Below are positions 1 through 8,060 of a stretch of DNA of 64,000 nucleotides, piece by piece. The notes beneath the pieces are model-generated. The model was not told the origin of the DNA. It ran no database searches and worked only from the letters and a program-made list of their open reading frames with translations. Origin of the DNA: Peptoniphilus harei (lineage in GTDB: Bacteria > Bacillota > Clostridia > Tissierellales > Peptoniphilaceae); the NCBI RefSeq assembly GCF_900454685.1, contig NZ_UATM01000032.1:1054001-1118000 (forward strand), given 5' to 3'. The number at the start of each line of letters is the position of its first letter. Position 1 is the stretch's first letter. The translations under genes were made by a program, and so were the position numbers.

Positions 1-75
1 GGCAGGGGTAGCAGGACTCGAACCCACGGCACTTGGTTTTGGAGACCAATGTTCTACCAACTGAACTATACCCCT
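1..75 (-). tRNA. tRNA-Trp (anticodon CCA), 3' end cut by window edge
   Basis: Reading the minus strand, a 7-bp acceptor stem (AGGGGTA with TACCCCT), a TTCGAGTC T-loop and an anticodon loop CTCCAAA give anticodon CCA at 40-42. The discriminator G and two C of an encoded CCA tail reach position 1, so the last base lies outside the window. Transcription runs leftwards out of the window. Confidence 0.95.
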
Positions 76-223
76 ACAACAGATTACATAATACCAAATT
101 TTTAATGACTTGTAAAGTAAATAATATATTTTATTAGAACAATTAATATATTAAATTAAAATTTAGTAAAAAATGAGTTCAATATTTATAAATCGAAGAT
201 ATAAAGTTAAAAAATAGCAAATA

Positions 224-295
224 TTTGATTTTATTTGATAATTTTTAAATATAAAATCAAAAAAATGGAGAAATTTGATTTTATTTTGCTATAAT
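224..295 (+). promoter_or_regulatory. fic promoter with three operator-like repeats
   Basis: An extended -10 element TGCTATAAT lies at 287-295, upstream of fic. The word TTTGATTTTAT occurs at 224-234, inverted as ATAAAATCAAA at 250-260 and directly again at 274-284, so three copies sit about 25 nt apart and the last abuts the -10. Such phasing suits a DNA-binding repressor, but no regulator gene is adjacent and the function is inference. The rest of 76-347 is AT-rich with no other recognisable feature. Confidence 0.4.
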
Positions 296-347
296 ATGAT
301 TAATTAATTGAATTATTTGATAATTTTAACTTAAAGGTGTGATCTCT

Positions 348-1580
348 ATGGAATATTTATACAAGATTTATTATAAGGATAAAAATTTTTACGAGGAAAC
401 TTATAAAAATAGGATTAATTTTGAAGAGAGTTTGAGGACAGGTTTATTTATAAAATCTTTGAAAGAACAAGAAGAAAATCAACTTTATTTTGTTTATAAT
501 ATGAAAACCTCTAAGCTAATAGATAGGGTTATGCAAAATGATTATAAACTTGAGAAGTTAAATGAAAGCCTACCAGGTCTTGCAGAGAGAGCCTTCATCT
601 TAGATTTAATTTCAAGTGAATTAAAAAGTACTAATGACCTTGAAGGTATTGAATCTGATAAAGATGAAATTATTGAAACTACTAAAAACATTATTAATGA
701 GAAGAAGCCTAATAAAAAAAGATTAATCAGCATGATTAAGTCCTATTTACTTTTAATTGAAGGTAAAAGTTTGAGTTTGCCTCTTGATTTAAAAGATATT
801 AGAAAAATTTACGACGAAATCACTCGTGGAGAAATTGAAGAGAGTGATAAACCAGATGGAAAATATTTTAGAACTCAAGCTGTTTATGTTCAAAAGAAAA
901 ACTCTGTTAGTGGAGAGATCATCCACGAAGGTATAAAGGGGGAAGAGAAGATAGAAGAAGCTCTTATAAATCTATTGGATTTTATGGGAGAGTCTGATAT
1001 TGATTTATTAATAAGGGTTGCAATTTGTCATTACTATTTTGGATACATTCATCCCTTTTATGATGGAAACGGGCGTGTAAATAGGTTTCTTAGCAGTTTG
1101 TTAATTAGGACTAAGTATAATCATTTGACTTCAATGGCTTTATCGAGAGGGTCTTGGATTGAAAAAAGCTCTTACTATAGGATTTTTGACAGGACTAATT
1201 CAAAAATAAACAAAGGTGAATTAAATTATTTTATTGATGACTTTTTAAAAATTTTAATCTCTGGTCAGGAGGATATTATTTATAATTTGACAGATAAGAT
1301 TGAAAAACTAGATAGGGTCAAGGAATGTATAGATGAGGAAAAAGAAATTATTAATAGTGAGCTTAAGAAAAAAATAATTTTCTTATTGGCTCAAAATTAC
1401 TTTTTTGATAAAAACAGAGGTCTGAGCAGAGATGAAATCTACAGTCTTACAAGTGAAATAAATAACAAGAGTATGAAGATAAAAGACTTGAGAGATTTAC
1501 AAGATGATGGTTTTATAAAAGTCATTAAAGAACGTCCTTTGATTTATGTCTTAAATAAAAATTTTATAGAAAAATTATAA
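348..1580 (+). CDS. Fic family protein (class II, self-inhibited AMP transferase type)
   Basis: Fic-domain protein of about 410 residues, probably transferring AMP (or another nucleotide part) from a nucleotide to a target hydroxyl. The catalytic motif HPFYDGNGR is intact at residues 235-243. An N-terminal TNDLEG at 95-100 matches the (S/T)xxxE(G/N) inhibitory helix of class II Fic proteins, so the enzyme is expected to be self-inhibited in cis. The remaining C-terminal region is probably a winged-helix-like tail, as in many long Fic proteins. A GTG at 339 keeps the frame open upstream, but AAAGGTG at 333-339 is properly spaced only for the ATG at 348. It is a single gene ending in a terminator, with no antitoxin partner visible. 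The target is unknown. Confidence 0.85.
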   Translation: MEYLYKIYYKDKNFYEETYKNRINFEESLRTGLFIKSLKEQEENQLYFVYNMKTSKLIDRVMQNDYKLEKLNESLPGLAERAFILDLISSELKSTNDLEGIESDKDEIIETTKNIINEKKPNKKRLISMIKSYLLLIEGKSLSLPLDLKDIRKIYDEITRGEIEESDKPDGKYFRTQAVYVQKKNSVSGEIIHEGIKGEEKIEEALINLLDFMGESDIDLLIRVAICHYYFGYIHPFYDGNGRVNRFLSSLLIRTKYNHLTSMALSRGSWIEKSSYYRIFDRTNSKINKGELNYFIDDFLKILISGQEDIIYNLTDKIEKLDRVKECIDEEKEIINSELKKKIIFLLAQNYFFDKNRGLSRDEIYSLTSEINNKSMKIKDLRDLQDDGFIKVIKERPLIYVLNKNFIEKL

Positions 1581-1590
1581 TTATAAAAAT

Positions 1591-1636
1591 TCCAATCTAT
1601 TGAGAAAGAAACTCCTTGATAGTTTGGATTTTTTTA
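1591..1636 (+). terminator. Rho-independent terminator after fic
   Basis: The arms TCCAATCTA and TAGTTTGGA pair with one mismatch around a 20-nt loop and run into seven or more T. It separates fic from the pheS operon. Confidence 0.6.
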
Positions 1637-1729
1637 TTTAATGAAAATTATATTCTAGTGTTAGAAAATTGATTTAATACTTGCTAAAAAGGCATTTACT
1701 TGAATTTATTTAAAAATCTTTTGCAACTA

Positions 1730-1738
1730 TGATATAAT
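1730..1738 (+). promoter_or_regulatory. Extended -10 promoter of the pheST operon
   Basis: TGATATAAT, an extended -10, lies 26 nt before the pheS start and has no good -35. The leader would be only about 20 nt, so there is no room for a T-box or leader-peptide attenuator of the kind often controlling pheST. Confidence 0.6.
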
Positions 1739-1763
1739 TGTATATTATGAATTGGAGGTCAAC

Positions 1764-2786
1764 ATGAAAGAAAAATTAATTGGAATCAAAGATGAATCCA
1801 TGAAACTTTTAAATGAAGTTAAGACAATTAGAGATATAGATGAACTGAAAGTTAAGTACTTAGGCAAGAAGGGTGAAATAACTCAAATCTTAAAGGGAAT
1901 GAAGGATCTTTCCAAGGAAGAGAGACCTGTTATGGGTGCCCTTGTCAATGAAGTCCGTGAAGAAATTGAAAAGGCTCTTGAAGACAAGAGGACTGAGTTA
2001 AATGAAAAGATTTTGGAACAAAAACTTCACGACGAGAGAATTGACGTTACTTTAAAGACTGATGAAATCTTTTTAGGACACAGACATCCCCTAAAGAAGA
2101 CTCTTGAGGATCTTGAAGACTTATTTACTCACATGGGCTTTACTGTTTACGATGGTCCAGAGATTGAAACTGTTGAAAACAACTTTGATCTTCTTAATGC
2201 ACCTAAGGACCACCCATCTAGGGATATGTCTGATACTTTTTATTTTGATAAAAACACAATTCTTAGATCACAAACATCTCCTGTCCAAGTTAGGGCAATG
2301 AAGGAACATGGCGCTCCAATTCGCATGATATGTTCTGGTAGAGTTTTTAGGTCTGATGAAGTTGATGCAACTCATTCACCAATGTTCCACCAACTTGAGG
2401 GACTCGTTGTTGATGAGAAGATTTCTGTTGCCAACTTAATTGACACTTTAAACTACTTTGTTAAAGCCTTCTTTGGTGAAGAAGTGAAGACAAGATTTAG
2501 ACCTCACTACTTCCCATTTACTGAGCCAAGTCTTGAAGTTGATACTACTTGTACTTCTTGTGGCGGCAAGGGATGTAAGGCTTGTAACTACACTGGCTGG
2601 TCTATGGAACTTTTGGGATGCGGCATGGTTCACCCAAATGTTTTAAGAAACTGTGGCATTGACCCTGAAAAGTATTCTGGCTTTGCCTTTGGTATGGGTA
2701 TTGACAGGATTGCAATGGTTAGGTACAAGATTACAGATATTAGAATGATGTTTGAAAACAACAAGAAGTTCTTGGAACAATTTTAA
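1764..2786 (+). CDS. pheS: Phenylalanine-tRNA ligase alpha subunit
   Basis: Catalytic subunit of the alpha2beta2 enzyme that charges tRNA-Phe. At 340 residues it has family length. An N-terminal coiled-coil arm (about 1-90) precedes the class II core, with motif 2 around GRVFRSDEVDATHSP and the CTSCGGKGCKACNYTGW segment before the motif 3 end FGMGIDRIAMVRY. The frame is open from a TTG at 1752, but that codon overlaps the ribosome binding site GGAGGTC, so the ATG at 1764 is the start. pheT follows after 10 nt. Identity is certain. Confidence 0.97.
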   Translation: MKEKLIGIKDESMKLLNEVKTIRDIDELKVKYLGKKGEITQILKGMKDLSKEERPVMGALVNEVREEIEKALEDKRTELNEKILEQKLHDERIDVTLKTDEIFLGHRHPLKKTLEDLEDLFTHMGFTVYDGPEIETVENNFDLLNAPKDHPSRDMSDTFYFDKNTILRSQTSPVQVRAMKEHGAPIRMICSGRVFRSDEVDATHSPMFHQLEGLVVDEKISVANLIDTLNYFVKAFFGEEVKTRFRPHYFPFTEPSLEVDTTCTSCGGKGCKACNYTGWSMELLGCGMVHPNVLRNCGIDPEKYSGFAFGMGIDRIAMVRYKITDIRMMFENNKKFLEQF

Positions 2787-2796
2787 GGAGATATAG

Positions 2797-5172
2797 ATGT
2801 TATTACCGATTAAATGGCTTAAAGATTATGTTGATTTCGATTTTGATGTAAAAAAACTTGCAGATGGACTTTCTAATTCTGGTTCTCACGTTGAATCTAT
2901 TATTATTCCATCTGAAGGTTTAGATAAAATTGTAGTTGGAAGGATTGAAAAAATTGAAAACCACCCAGATGCAGACAAGCTTGTTATTTGTTCTGTAAAT
3001 GTTGGTGACGAGGTCCTTCAAATAGTTACTGGTGCTAAAAATGTTTTTGAGGGAGCTATTGTTCCTGTTGCCCTTCACGGTTCTACTGTGGCTGGCGGAC
3101 AAAAAATTAAAAAGGGCAAGCTTCGTGGTGTTGAATCCAATGGTATGCTTTGCTCTCTAGAAGAATTGGGTTACGAAAATTCAGTAATTCCTAAGGAAGC
3201 TCGTAACGGAATTTTTATCTTCCCTGAAGGAACTGAAATTGGCGGCTCTGCCATGGAAGCTCTTTTCATGGACAATGAAATTCTTGAACTTGAGATTACA
3301 CCAAATAGACCTGATTGCCTAAGCATGATGGGAATGGCTGTGGAAACTGCTGCATCCTTTGATTTAAAGGCTAAGCACAATGAAATAAAAATTGAAAATC
3401 AAGTTGATGATTTTTCTGATTACTTTGATGATATTGAAATAGAAACAGAAAACTGCACAAGATATTATTCAAAAATACTTAAAAATATAAAAATGGGACC
3501 TTCTCCACTTTGGCTACAAGCCTATCTAATGCAAGCTGGAGTTAGACCAATTTCTAATATTGTTGATTTAACAAACTTTGTAATGCTTGAATACGGTCAA
3601 CCTCTTCACGCCTTTGACCTAAACAGTCTCCATTCAAAGAAGATTGTGGTTAGGATGGCAGAAGATGGGGAAGAAACTGTTACTCTTGATGGCGAGACAA
3701 GAAAGTTAGAGTCCTCTGATATTTTAATTACTGATGGCCAAGAAATTATTGGTCTTGCAGGAGTTATGGGAGGACTTGATTCTGAAGTTACTGACAAAAC
3801 TGTAAATGTTTTATTAGAAGGAGCCAACTTCAACAAGGAAAATATTAGGAAGACTTCAAGGAGACTTAACCTAAGAAGTGAGGCTTCATCAAGATTTGAA
3901 AAGGGACTTGACCCTAACCTTGCAAAGACTGCTGTAGATAGGGTTTGTCAACTTGCTTCTGAAATGGGAATTGCTGAAGTAGTAGATGGTTCTAAGGACG
4001 TTGGAAACTTCTCCAAGGAAGAAAAGGAAATTAAACTTAGACACCAAAAAGTTGTTGACCTAATTGGAGTTGACTTCACAATTGAAGAAGTTGCTAATAT
4101 TTTAAATAGACTAGAAATTGAAACTGAAATTAAAGACGTCTATCTTATAGCAAAAATCCCAAGTGTAAGGCTTGACCTTGACATAGAAGAAGACCTAATT
4201 GAAGAAGTTGCAAGAGTTTATGGCTACGACAATATTGAGCCTAAAAAACTTGTGGGAACTTTAACGGTTGGCAAAAAACCAAGATTTAGAAATGTTGAAG
4301 ACAGGATTAAAAATCTATTAACGGGTCTTGGATATTCTGAATTTATGACTTACTCCTTTGTGAGTCCGTCTTCTTATGAAAAGGCAAACTACACTGAAGA
4401 TGAGAAAAATATTATAAAAATTCTAAATCCACTGGGAGAAGATTACTCAGTTATGAGGACAACTCTTGTTCCTTCAATGATTGATGCCCTTGCCAAAAAC
4501 TATGTTAGGGGCAACGAAAATGTTGGTGGATTTGAAATTGGAAATACCTTCTTCCCAACAGAAGATGAACTGCCAAGTGAAAGGTTAAAATTGACTATGG
4601 GCTTCTATGACTTAGGTGACTTCTACTATCTTAAAGAGTCAATAGAAAAAATTCTTTGGTTCTTGGGAATTAATAACTTAGAAGTTAGGAGAAAGGAAGC
4701 AAGCTTCTTGCACCCAGGTAGGTCTGCAGAATTCCTATTAAATGGTGAAAGTCTTGGAGTATTTGGAGAAGTACATCCAAGGGTCTTAGAAAATTATGGA
4801 CTTAAGAAAAAGGCCTATGTTGCAGAGCTAGACTTTGACAAAATCGTAGAAAATACAATTGACAACTACACTTACAAGGACCTTCCTAAATATCCAACAA
4901 TGAAGAGGGACTTTGCCTTCATCATGGATAGGGAAGTAGACTCAGTTGACCTTGAAAAAGTTGCGAAAAAACATGGAAAAGACCTTCTTGAATCCTTTAA
5001 GGTATTCGACATTTACGAAGGTGAAAATATAGAAGAAGGAAAGAAATCTGTTGCCTTCTCCCTAGTATTTAGGGCTGCAGACAGGACTCTTGAAGAAGGA
5101 GAAGTTACAGAAATTTGTGAAAAAGTAGTTGCTGAAATTGAAAGTGAATTTAAAGCTAAACTAAGATCCTAA
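2797..5172 (+). CDS. pheT: Phenylalanine-tRNA ligase beta subunit
   Basis: Beta subunit (791 residues, normal length) of phenylalanyl-tRNA synthetase. Domain order: N-terminal tRNA-binding OB fold (about 40-150, with NHPDADKLVICSV), B3/B4 editing region that hydrolyses Tyr-tRNA-Phe (about 210-385, with TPNRPDCLSM and PISNIVDLTNFVMLEYGQP), B5 domain (about 405-475), pseudo-catalytic core (about 480-690) and a C-terminal ferredoxin-like anticodon-binding domain (about 698-791, KYPTMKRDFAFIMD). AAGGAG overlaps the pheS stop codon, so the two genes are translationally close, as expected for equal subunit amounts. Confidence 0.97.
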   Translation: MLLPIKWLKDYVDFDFDVKKLADGLSNSGSHVESIIIPSEGLDKIVVGRIEKIENHPDADKLVICSVNVGDEVLQIVTGAKNVFEGAIVPVALHGSTVAGGQKIKKGKLRGVESNGMLCSLEELGYENSVIPKEARNGIFIFPEGTEIGGSAMEALFMDNEILELEITPNRPDCLSMMGMAVETAASFDLKAKHNEIKIENQVDDFSDYFDDIEIETENCTRYYSKILKNIKMGPSPLWLQAYLMQAGVRPISNIVDLTNFVMLEYGQPLHAFDLNSLHSKKIVVRMAEDGEETVTLDGETRKLESSDILITDGQEIIGLAGVMGGLDSEVTDKTVNVLLEGANFNKENIRKTSRRLNLRSEASSRFEKGLDPNLAKTAVDRVCQLASEMGIAEVVDGSKDVGNFSKEEKEIKLRHQKVVDLIGVDFTIEEVANILNRLEIETEIKDVYLIAKIPSVRLDLDIEEDLIEEVARVYGYDNIEPKKLVGTLTVGKKPRFRNVEDRIKNLLTGLGYSEFMTYSFVSPSSYEKANYTEDEKNIIKILNPLGEDYSVMRTTLVPSMIDALAKNYVRGNENVGGFEIGNTFFPTEDELPSERLKLTMGFYDLGDFYYLKESIEKILWFLGINNLEVRRKEASFLHPGRSAEFLLNGESLGVFGEVHPRVLENYGLKKKAYVAELDFDKIVENTIDNYTYKDLPKYPTMKRDFAFIMDREVDSVDLEKVAKKHGKDLLESFKVFDIYEGENIEEGKKSVAFSLVFRAADRTLEEGEVTEICEKVVAEIESEFKAKLRS

Positions 5173-5182
5173 GGAGGCTATT

Positions 5183-5734
5183 ATGTCCTATGCGAAAAGA
5201 ATCGAAGTCACTATCGATGGCATGAAATTTTATGTCATGGGTAATGACAACGAAAAGTATATCAAGGACCTTGCAGCTGACCTCAATGAAAAGATTCAGG
5301 AAACTGCGAGAACTAATTACAGGTTAAATCAAGTGCAAACTCTTGTCCTTTGTGCCCTTAATGTCCTAGATGACTTTGAAAAGATGAAGTCTGATAAGGA
5401 TAATCTGGCAAGTGCCAGCGATGATAAAAGGGAAATAATGGAAAAAATTGAAGAAATAAAAGATTTGAAAAAGCAGCTTTCTATTTTTGAGGAAGAAAAC
5501 AAGAAGGCCAATAAGTCTTTTAGGGACCTTCAAGAGAAGACTAATGATTTAGAAGATAGAAACAGAAAACTGAATAGGGAACTTATGGATAAAAATCAAG
5601 CCCTAATGGAATCTAAGGAAGAAATTAAAAAGCTTGAGGGAAGTATCTCTAATCTTGAAGAAAAAAACAACTCCGCATCTAGAAGGATAATCGACCTATC
5701 AAGAGAATTGGAAAATATTTATGAAGAGAAATAA
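5183..5734 (+). CDS. zapA: Cell division protein ZapA with long coiled-coil tail
   Basis: ZapA binds FtsZ and helps bundle the Z-ring. The first 90 residues fit the family: MSYAKRIEVTIDGMKFYV, then the NEKYIKDLAADLNEKI helix. The protein has 183 residues against the usual 90-110. The extra C-terminal half is a continuous charged, heptad-like coiled coil (about 80-180, rich in E, K, L, N). The start has a clear AAGGAGG. The 3' end overlaps the next gene by 14 nt. The same pheT-zapA-U32-mutS2 order occurs in other Firmicutes (from memory). The tail may lengthen the Z-ring crosslink, which is inference. Confidence 0.85.
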   Translation: MSYAKRIEVTIDGMKFYVMGNDNEKYIKDLAADLNEKIQETARTNYRLNQVQTLVLCALNVLDDFEKMKSDKDNLASASDDKREIMEKIEEIKDLKKQLSIFEEENKKANKSFRDLQEKTNDLEDRNRKLNRELMDKNQALMESKEEIKKLEGSISNLEEKNNSASRRIIDLSRELENIYEEK

Positions 5735-8060
5735 ATATGAATTGTTAGCACCTGCAGGTGATATGGCAGCATTAAAGGCTGCTGTGTCAGCAGGTGCTAA
5801 TGCCATTTATTTGGGATATGATGAATTCTCTGCTAGGGCCAAGGCCAAGAACTTTAACAGGGAAGAACTTGAAGAAGCAATAGACTATGCTCACCTAAGA
5901 GATGTGGATATTTATGTAACCTTTAACATTTTAATTGCAGACTTCGAAGTCAAGAGGGCAATGAAAAGTGTGAAGATGCTTTACGATATTGGAGTTGACG
6001 CCCTAATATTACAAGATATTGGGATTGCGGCAAAAATAAGGGAGGACTTCCCAGACTTTGAACTTCACGCATCTACCCAAATGGCAGTAAATAATTATTA
6101 CGGAGCAAAATTTTTAAAAGAGATGGGTTTTTCTAGAGTAGTTCTTGCTCGTGAAACTCCTATTTTTGAAATAGAAAAGATTAAAGAACTAGATTTAGAT
6201 GTTGAGACCTTTATTCATGGGGCTCTTTGCGTTTCTTATTCAGGAGAATGCCTTATGTCATCAATGATTGGTGGCAAGTCAGGTAATCGTGGCGAATGTG
6301 CCCAGGCCTGCAGGAGGTCTTATGAAATTATTGACTTTGATGGAAAAAAACTAGCCAATAGACTTTACTATCTTTCTCCCAAGGACCTAAACACCCTTGA
6401 TGATGTGGCAAAGATTATAAGAGCCGGTGGCTATTCTCTTAAAATCGAAGGCAGGATGAAAAATCCGGAATATGTCTACACCGTGGTTTCATCTTATAAA
6501 AAGTCTCTTGAAGGAAAGTTAAGAGAAGAGGACAGAGAAGATACTCTGCAAGTTTTTAATAGGGGCTTTACTAAGGGACTCTTCAACGGAGACTTTGGTC
6601 GAGACTTTATTTCCTACGATAGACCTGATAACAGGGGAATTGAAATAGGAAGGGTAATTGAAGTTGGAAGAAACTCAGCGAAAATAATTTTTGACCAAGA
6701 TGTTTACCCAGGCGATGGACTAGAATTTAATTCTTCCAAGGGAAGATTTGGCATGAAGTCTAGAGAATTTTATAAGGCTGGACAAACTTACCAAGTTGAA
6801 TTATTTAAGAGACCTCTTGAAAATTCAACAATTAATAGGACTTACTCAAAGAAACTTTATGAAAAGATCGATGAAAAAATAGATTCCTATGACTACAAGA
6901 GAAAAGTCCATGTGGATTTAAAAATTAAAATTGGAGAAAAACCAGTAATTTATATCAAGTCAGATGACCTGGAGGGAACTTACACCCTAGATAGATTAGT
7001 TGAGCCAGCAAAGAAGACCGGACTTGAGAGGGAAAGAGTTATTGAAAATATTTCAAAAACTGGAGACAGTATTTTTGAGCTAGATGGTATAAACTTGGAC
7101 TTAGATGACAATGCTTTTCTTCCAATTTCTGCTATTAATGAACTTAGAAGAGAAGGCCTAAAGATATTAGAAGATAAAATTCTAAGTGGATCCATTGAAA
7201 GAGTCAAAGTTGATAATAAATTAGAAGGTCATAAAAATAATTTAAAAAGAGAGAAATCACTTGTTAAGGTGTTTTTCAATAAGTTTGAAGATCTTAAAAG
7301 GACAGACTTAAATAAAATAGATGAAATTATTATCAGGGCCAAGGATTTGGAAAAGTTCAAAAAATCTTATGGAAATAGGGAAGTTTCAATTTATCTTGAC
7401 AAGTTTTATTCTTATGATGAGCTTGAAAGGCTTAGGACCTACATTCTTAAAAATAAAAACATTAAAGGCCTTTGGATAAATAACCTTTCAGAATATTATA
7501 TCTTTAAGGACGATGGACTTGAACTTAACGCAGACCTTGGACTTAATATTTTTAATTGGAATGCACTGGACTTCTTTAAGAAACTGGGCTTTAAGTCAGC
7601 TACTCTTTCTCCAGAGATGAACAGTGGACAAATTCAAAATATAATCAAGGGAGAAGACATGGAGGTCAACGTGATTTCCTATGGAAGAGTCCCAGTTATG
7701 ACTATGAAGCACTGTCCTTATTCCATTGAGAAAAATTGCCTGGACGAGAGAAATTGCCCAACCTGTAAGTTCAAAAATTACCTTCTTAGAGATGAAAAGT
7801 CAGTGGACTTTGAAGTCCTAAGACAAAATACCTTTACAGAAATTTTTAATTCATATCCAATTTTATTAGACGGTTACGTGAATAAATTAAAAGAAAATAA
7901 AATTAGTCTTCTTTTATTGGCAGATGAATTTACTAATCAAGTCATTGACCTATACAAGGACTACAAGGAAGAAGATTTTTATAAACTAAAAGAAAAACTA
8001 GAAGATAAGTACAAAGAAGTTACTAAGGGACACATAAATAGGGGGATTGTCAGTGGATAA
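5721..8060 (+). CDS. U32 family peptidase / RlhA-like protein with DUF3656
   Basis: Large (779-residue) U32 protein. The N-terminal TIM-barrel-like U32 domain (about 1-370) begins ELLAPAGDMAALKAAVSAGA and holds HGALCVSYSGECLMSS and NRGECAQACRRSY, whose cysteines probably bind an Fe-S cluster with further cysteines near 650-670 (MKHCPYSIEKNCL, CPTCKF). The middle (about 390-510) matches the DUF3656 collagenase-associated region. Some relatives are annotated as collagenases, but E. coli RlhA (YdcP) makes 5-hydroxycytidine in 23S rRNA, so an RNA-modifying role is at least as likely. The start lies inside zapA and the 3' end overlaps mutS2 by 8 nt, so translation is coupled. Confidence 0.8.
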   Translation: MKRNKYELLAPAGDMAALKAAVSAGANAIYLGYDEFSARAKAKNFNREELEEAIDYAHLRDVDIYVTFNILIADFEVKRAMKSVKMLYDIGVDALILQDIGIAAKIREDFPDFELHASTQMAVNNYYGAKFLKEMGFSRVVLARETPIFEIEKIKELDLDVETFIHGALCVSYSGECLMSSMIGGKSGNRGECAQACRRSYEIIDFDGKKLANRLYYLSPKDLNTLDDVAKIIRAGGYSLKIEGRMKNPEYVYTVVSSYKKSLEGKLREEDREDTLQVFNRGFTKGLFNGDFGRDFISYDRPDNRGIEIGRVIEVGRNSAKIIFDQDVYPGDGLEFNSSKGRFGMKSREFYKAGQTYQVELFKRPLENSTINRTYSKKLYEKIDEKIDSYDYKRKVHVDLKIKIGEKPVIYIKSDDLEGTYTLDRLVEPAKKTGLERERVIENISKTGDSIFELDGINLDLDDNAFLPISAINELRREGLKILEDKILSGSIERVKVDNKLEGHKNNLKREKSLVKVFFNKFEDLKRTDLNKIDEIIIRAKDLEKFKKSYGNREVSIYLDKFYSYDELERLRTYILKNKNIKGLWINNLSEYYIFKDDGLELNADLGLNIFNWNALDFFKKLGFKSATLSPEMNSGQIQNIIKGEDMEVNVISYGRVPVMTMKHCPYSIEKNCLDERNCPTCKFKNYLLRDEKSVDFEVLRQNTFTEIFNSYPILLDGYVNKLKENKISLLLLADEFTNQVIDLYKDYKEEDFYKLKEKLEDKYKEVTKGHINRGIVSG

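Noticed and set aside
339..347. GTG start for fic
   Set aside because: The GTG is part of the AAAGGTG ribosome binding site; the ATG at 348 has correct spacing.
1681..1763. A T-box or leader-peptide attenuator before pheST
   Set aside because: The leader after the extended -10 is only about 20 nt and holds no Phe-rich peptide, T-box AGGGTGG-type word or hairpin.
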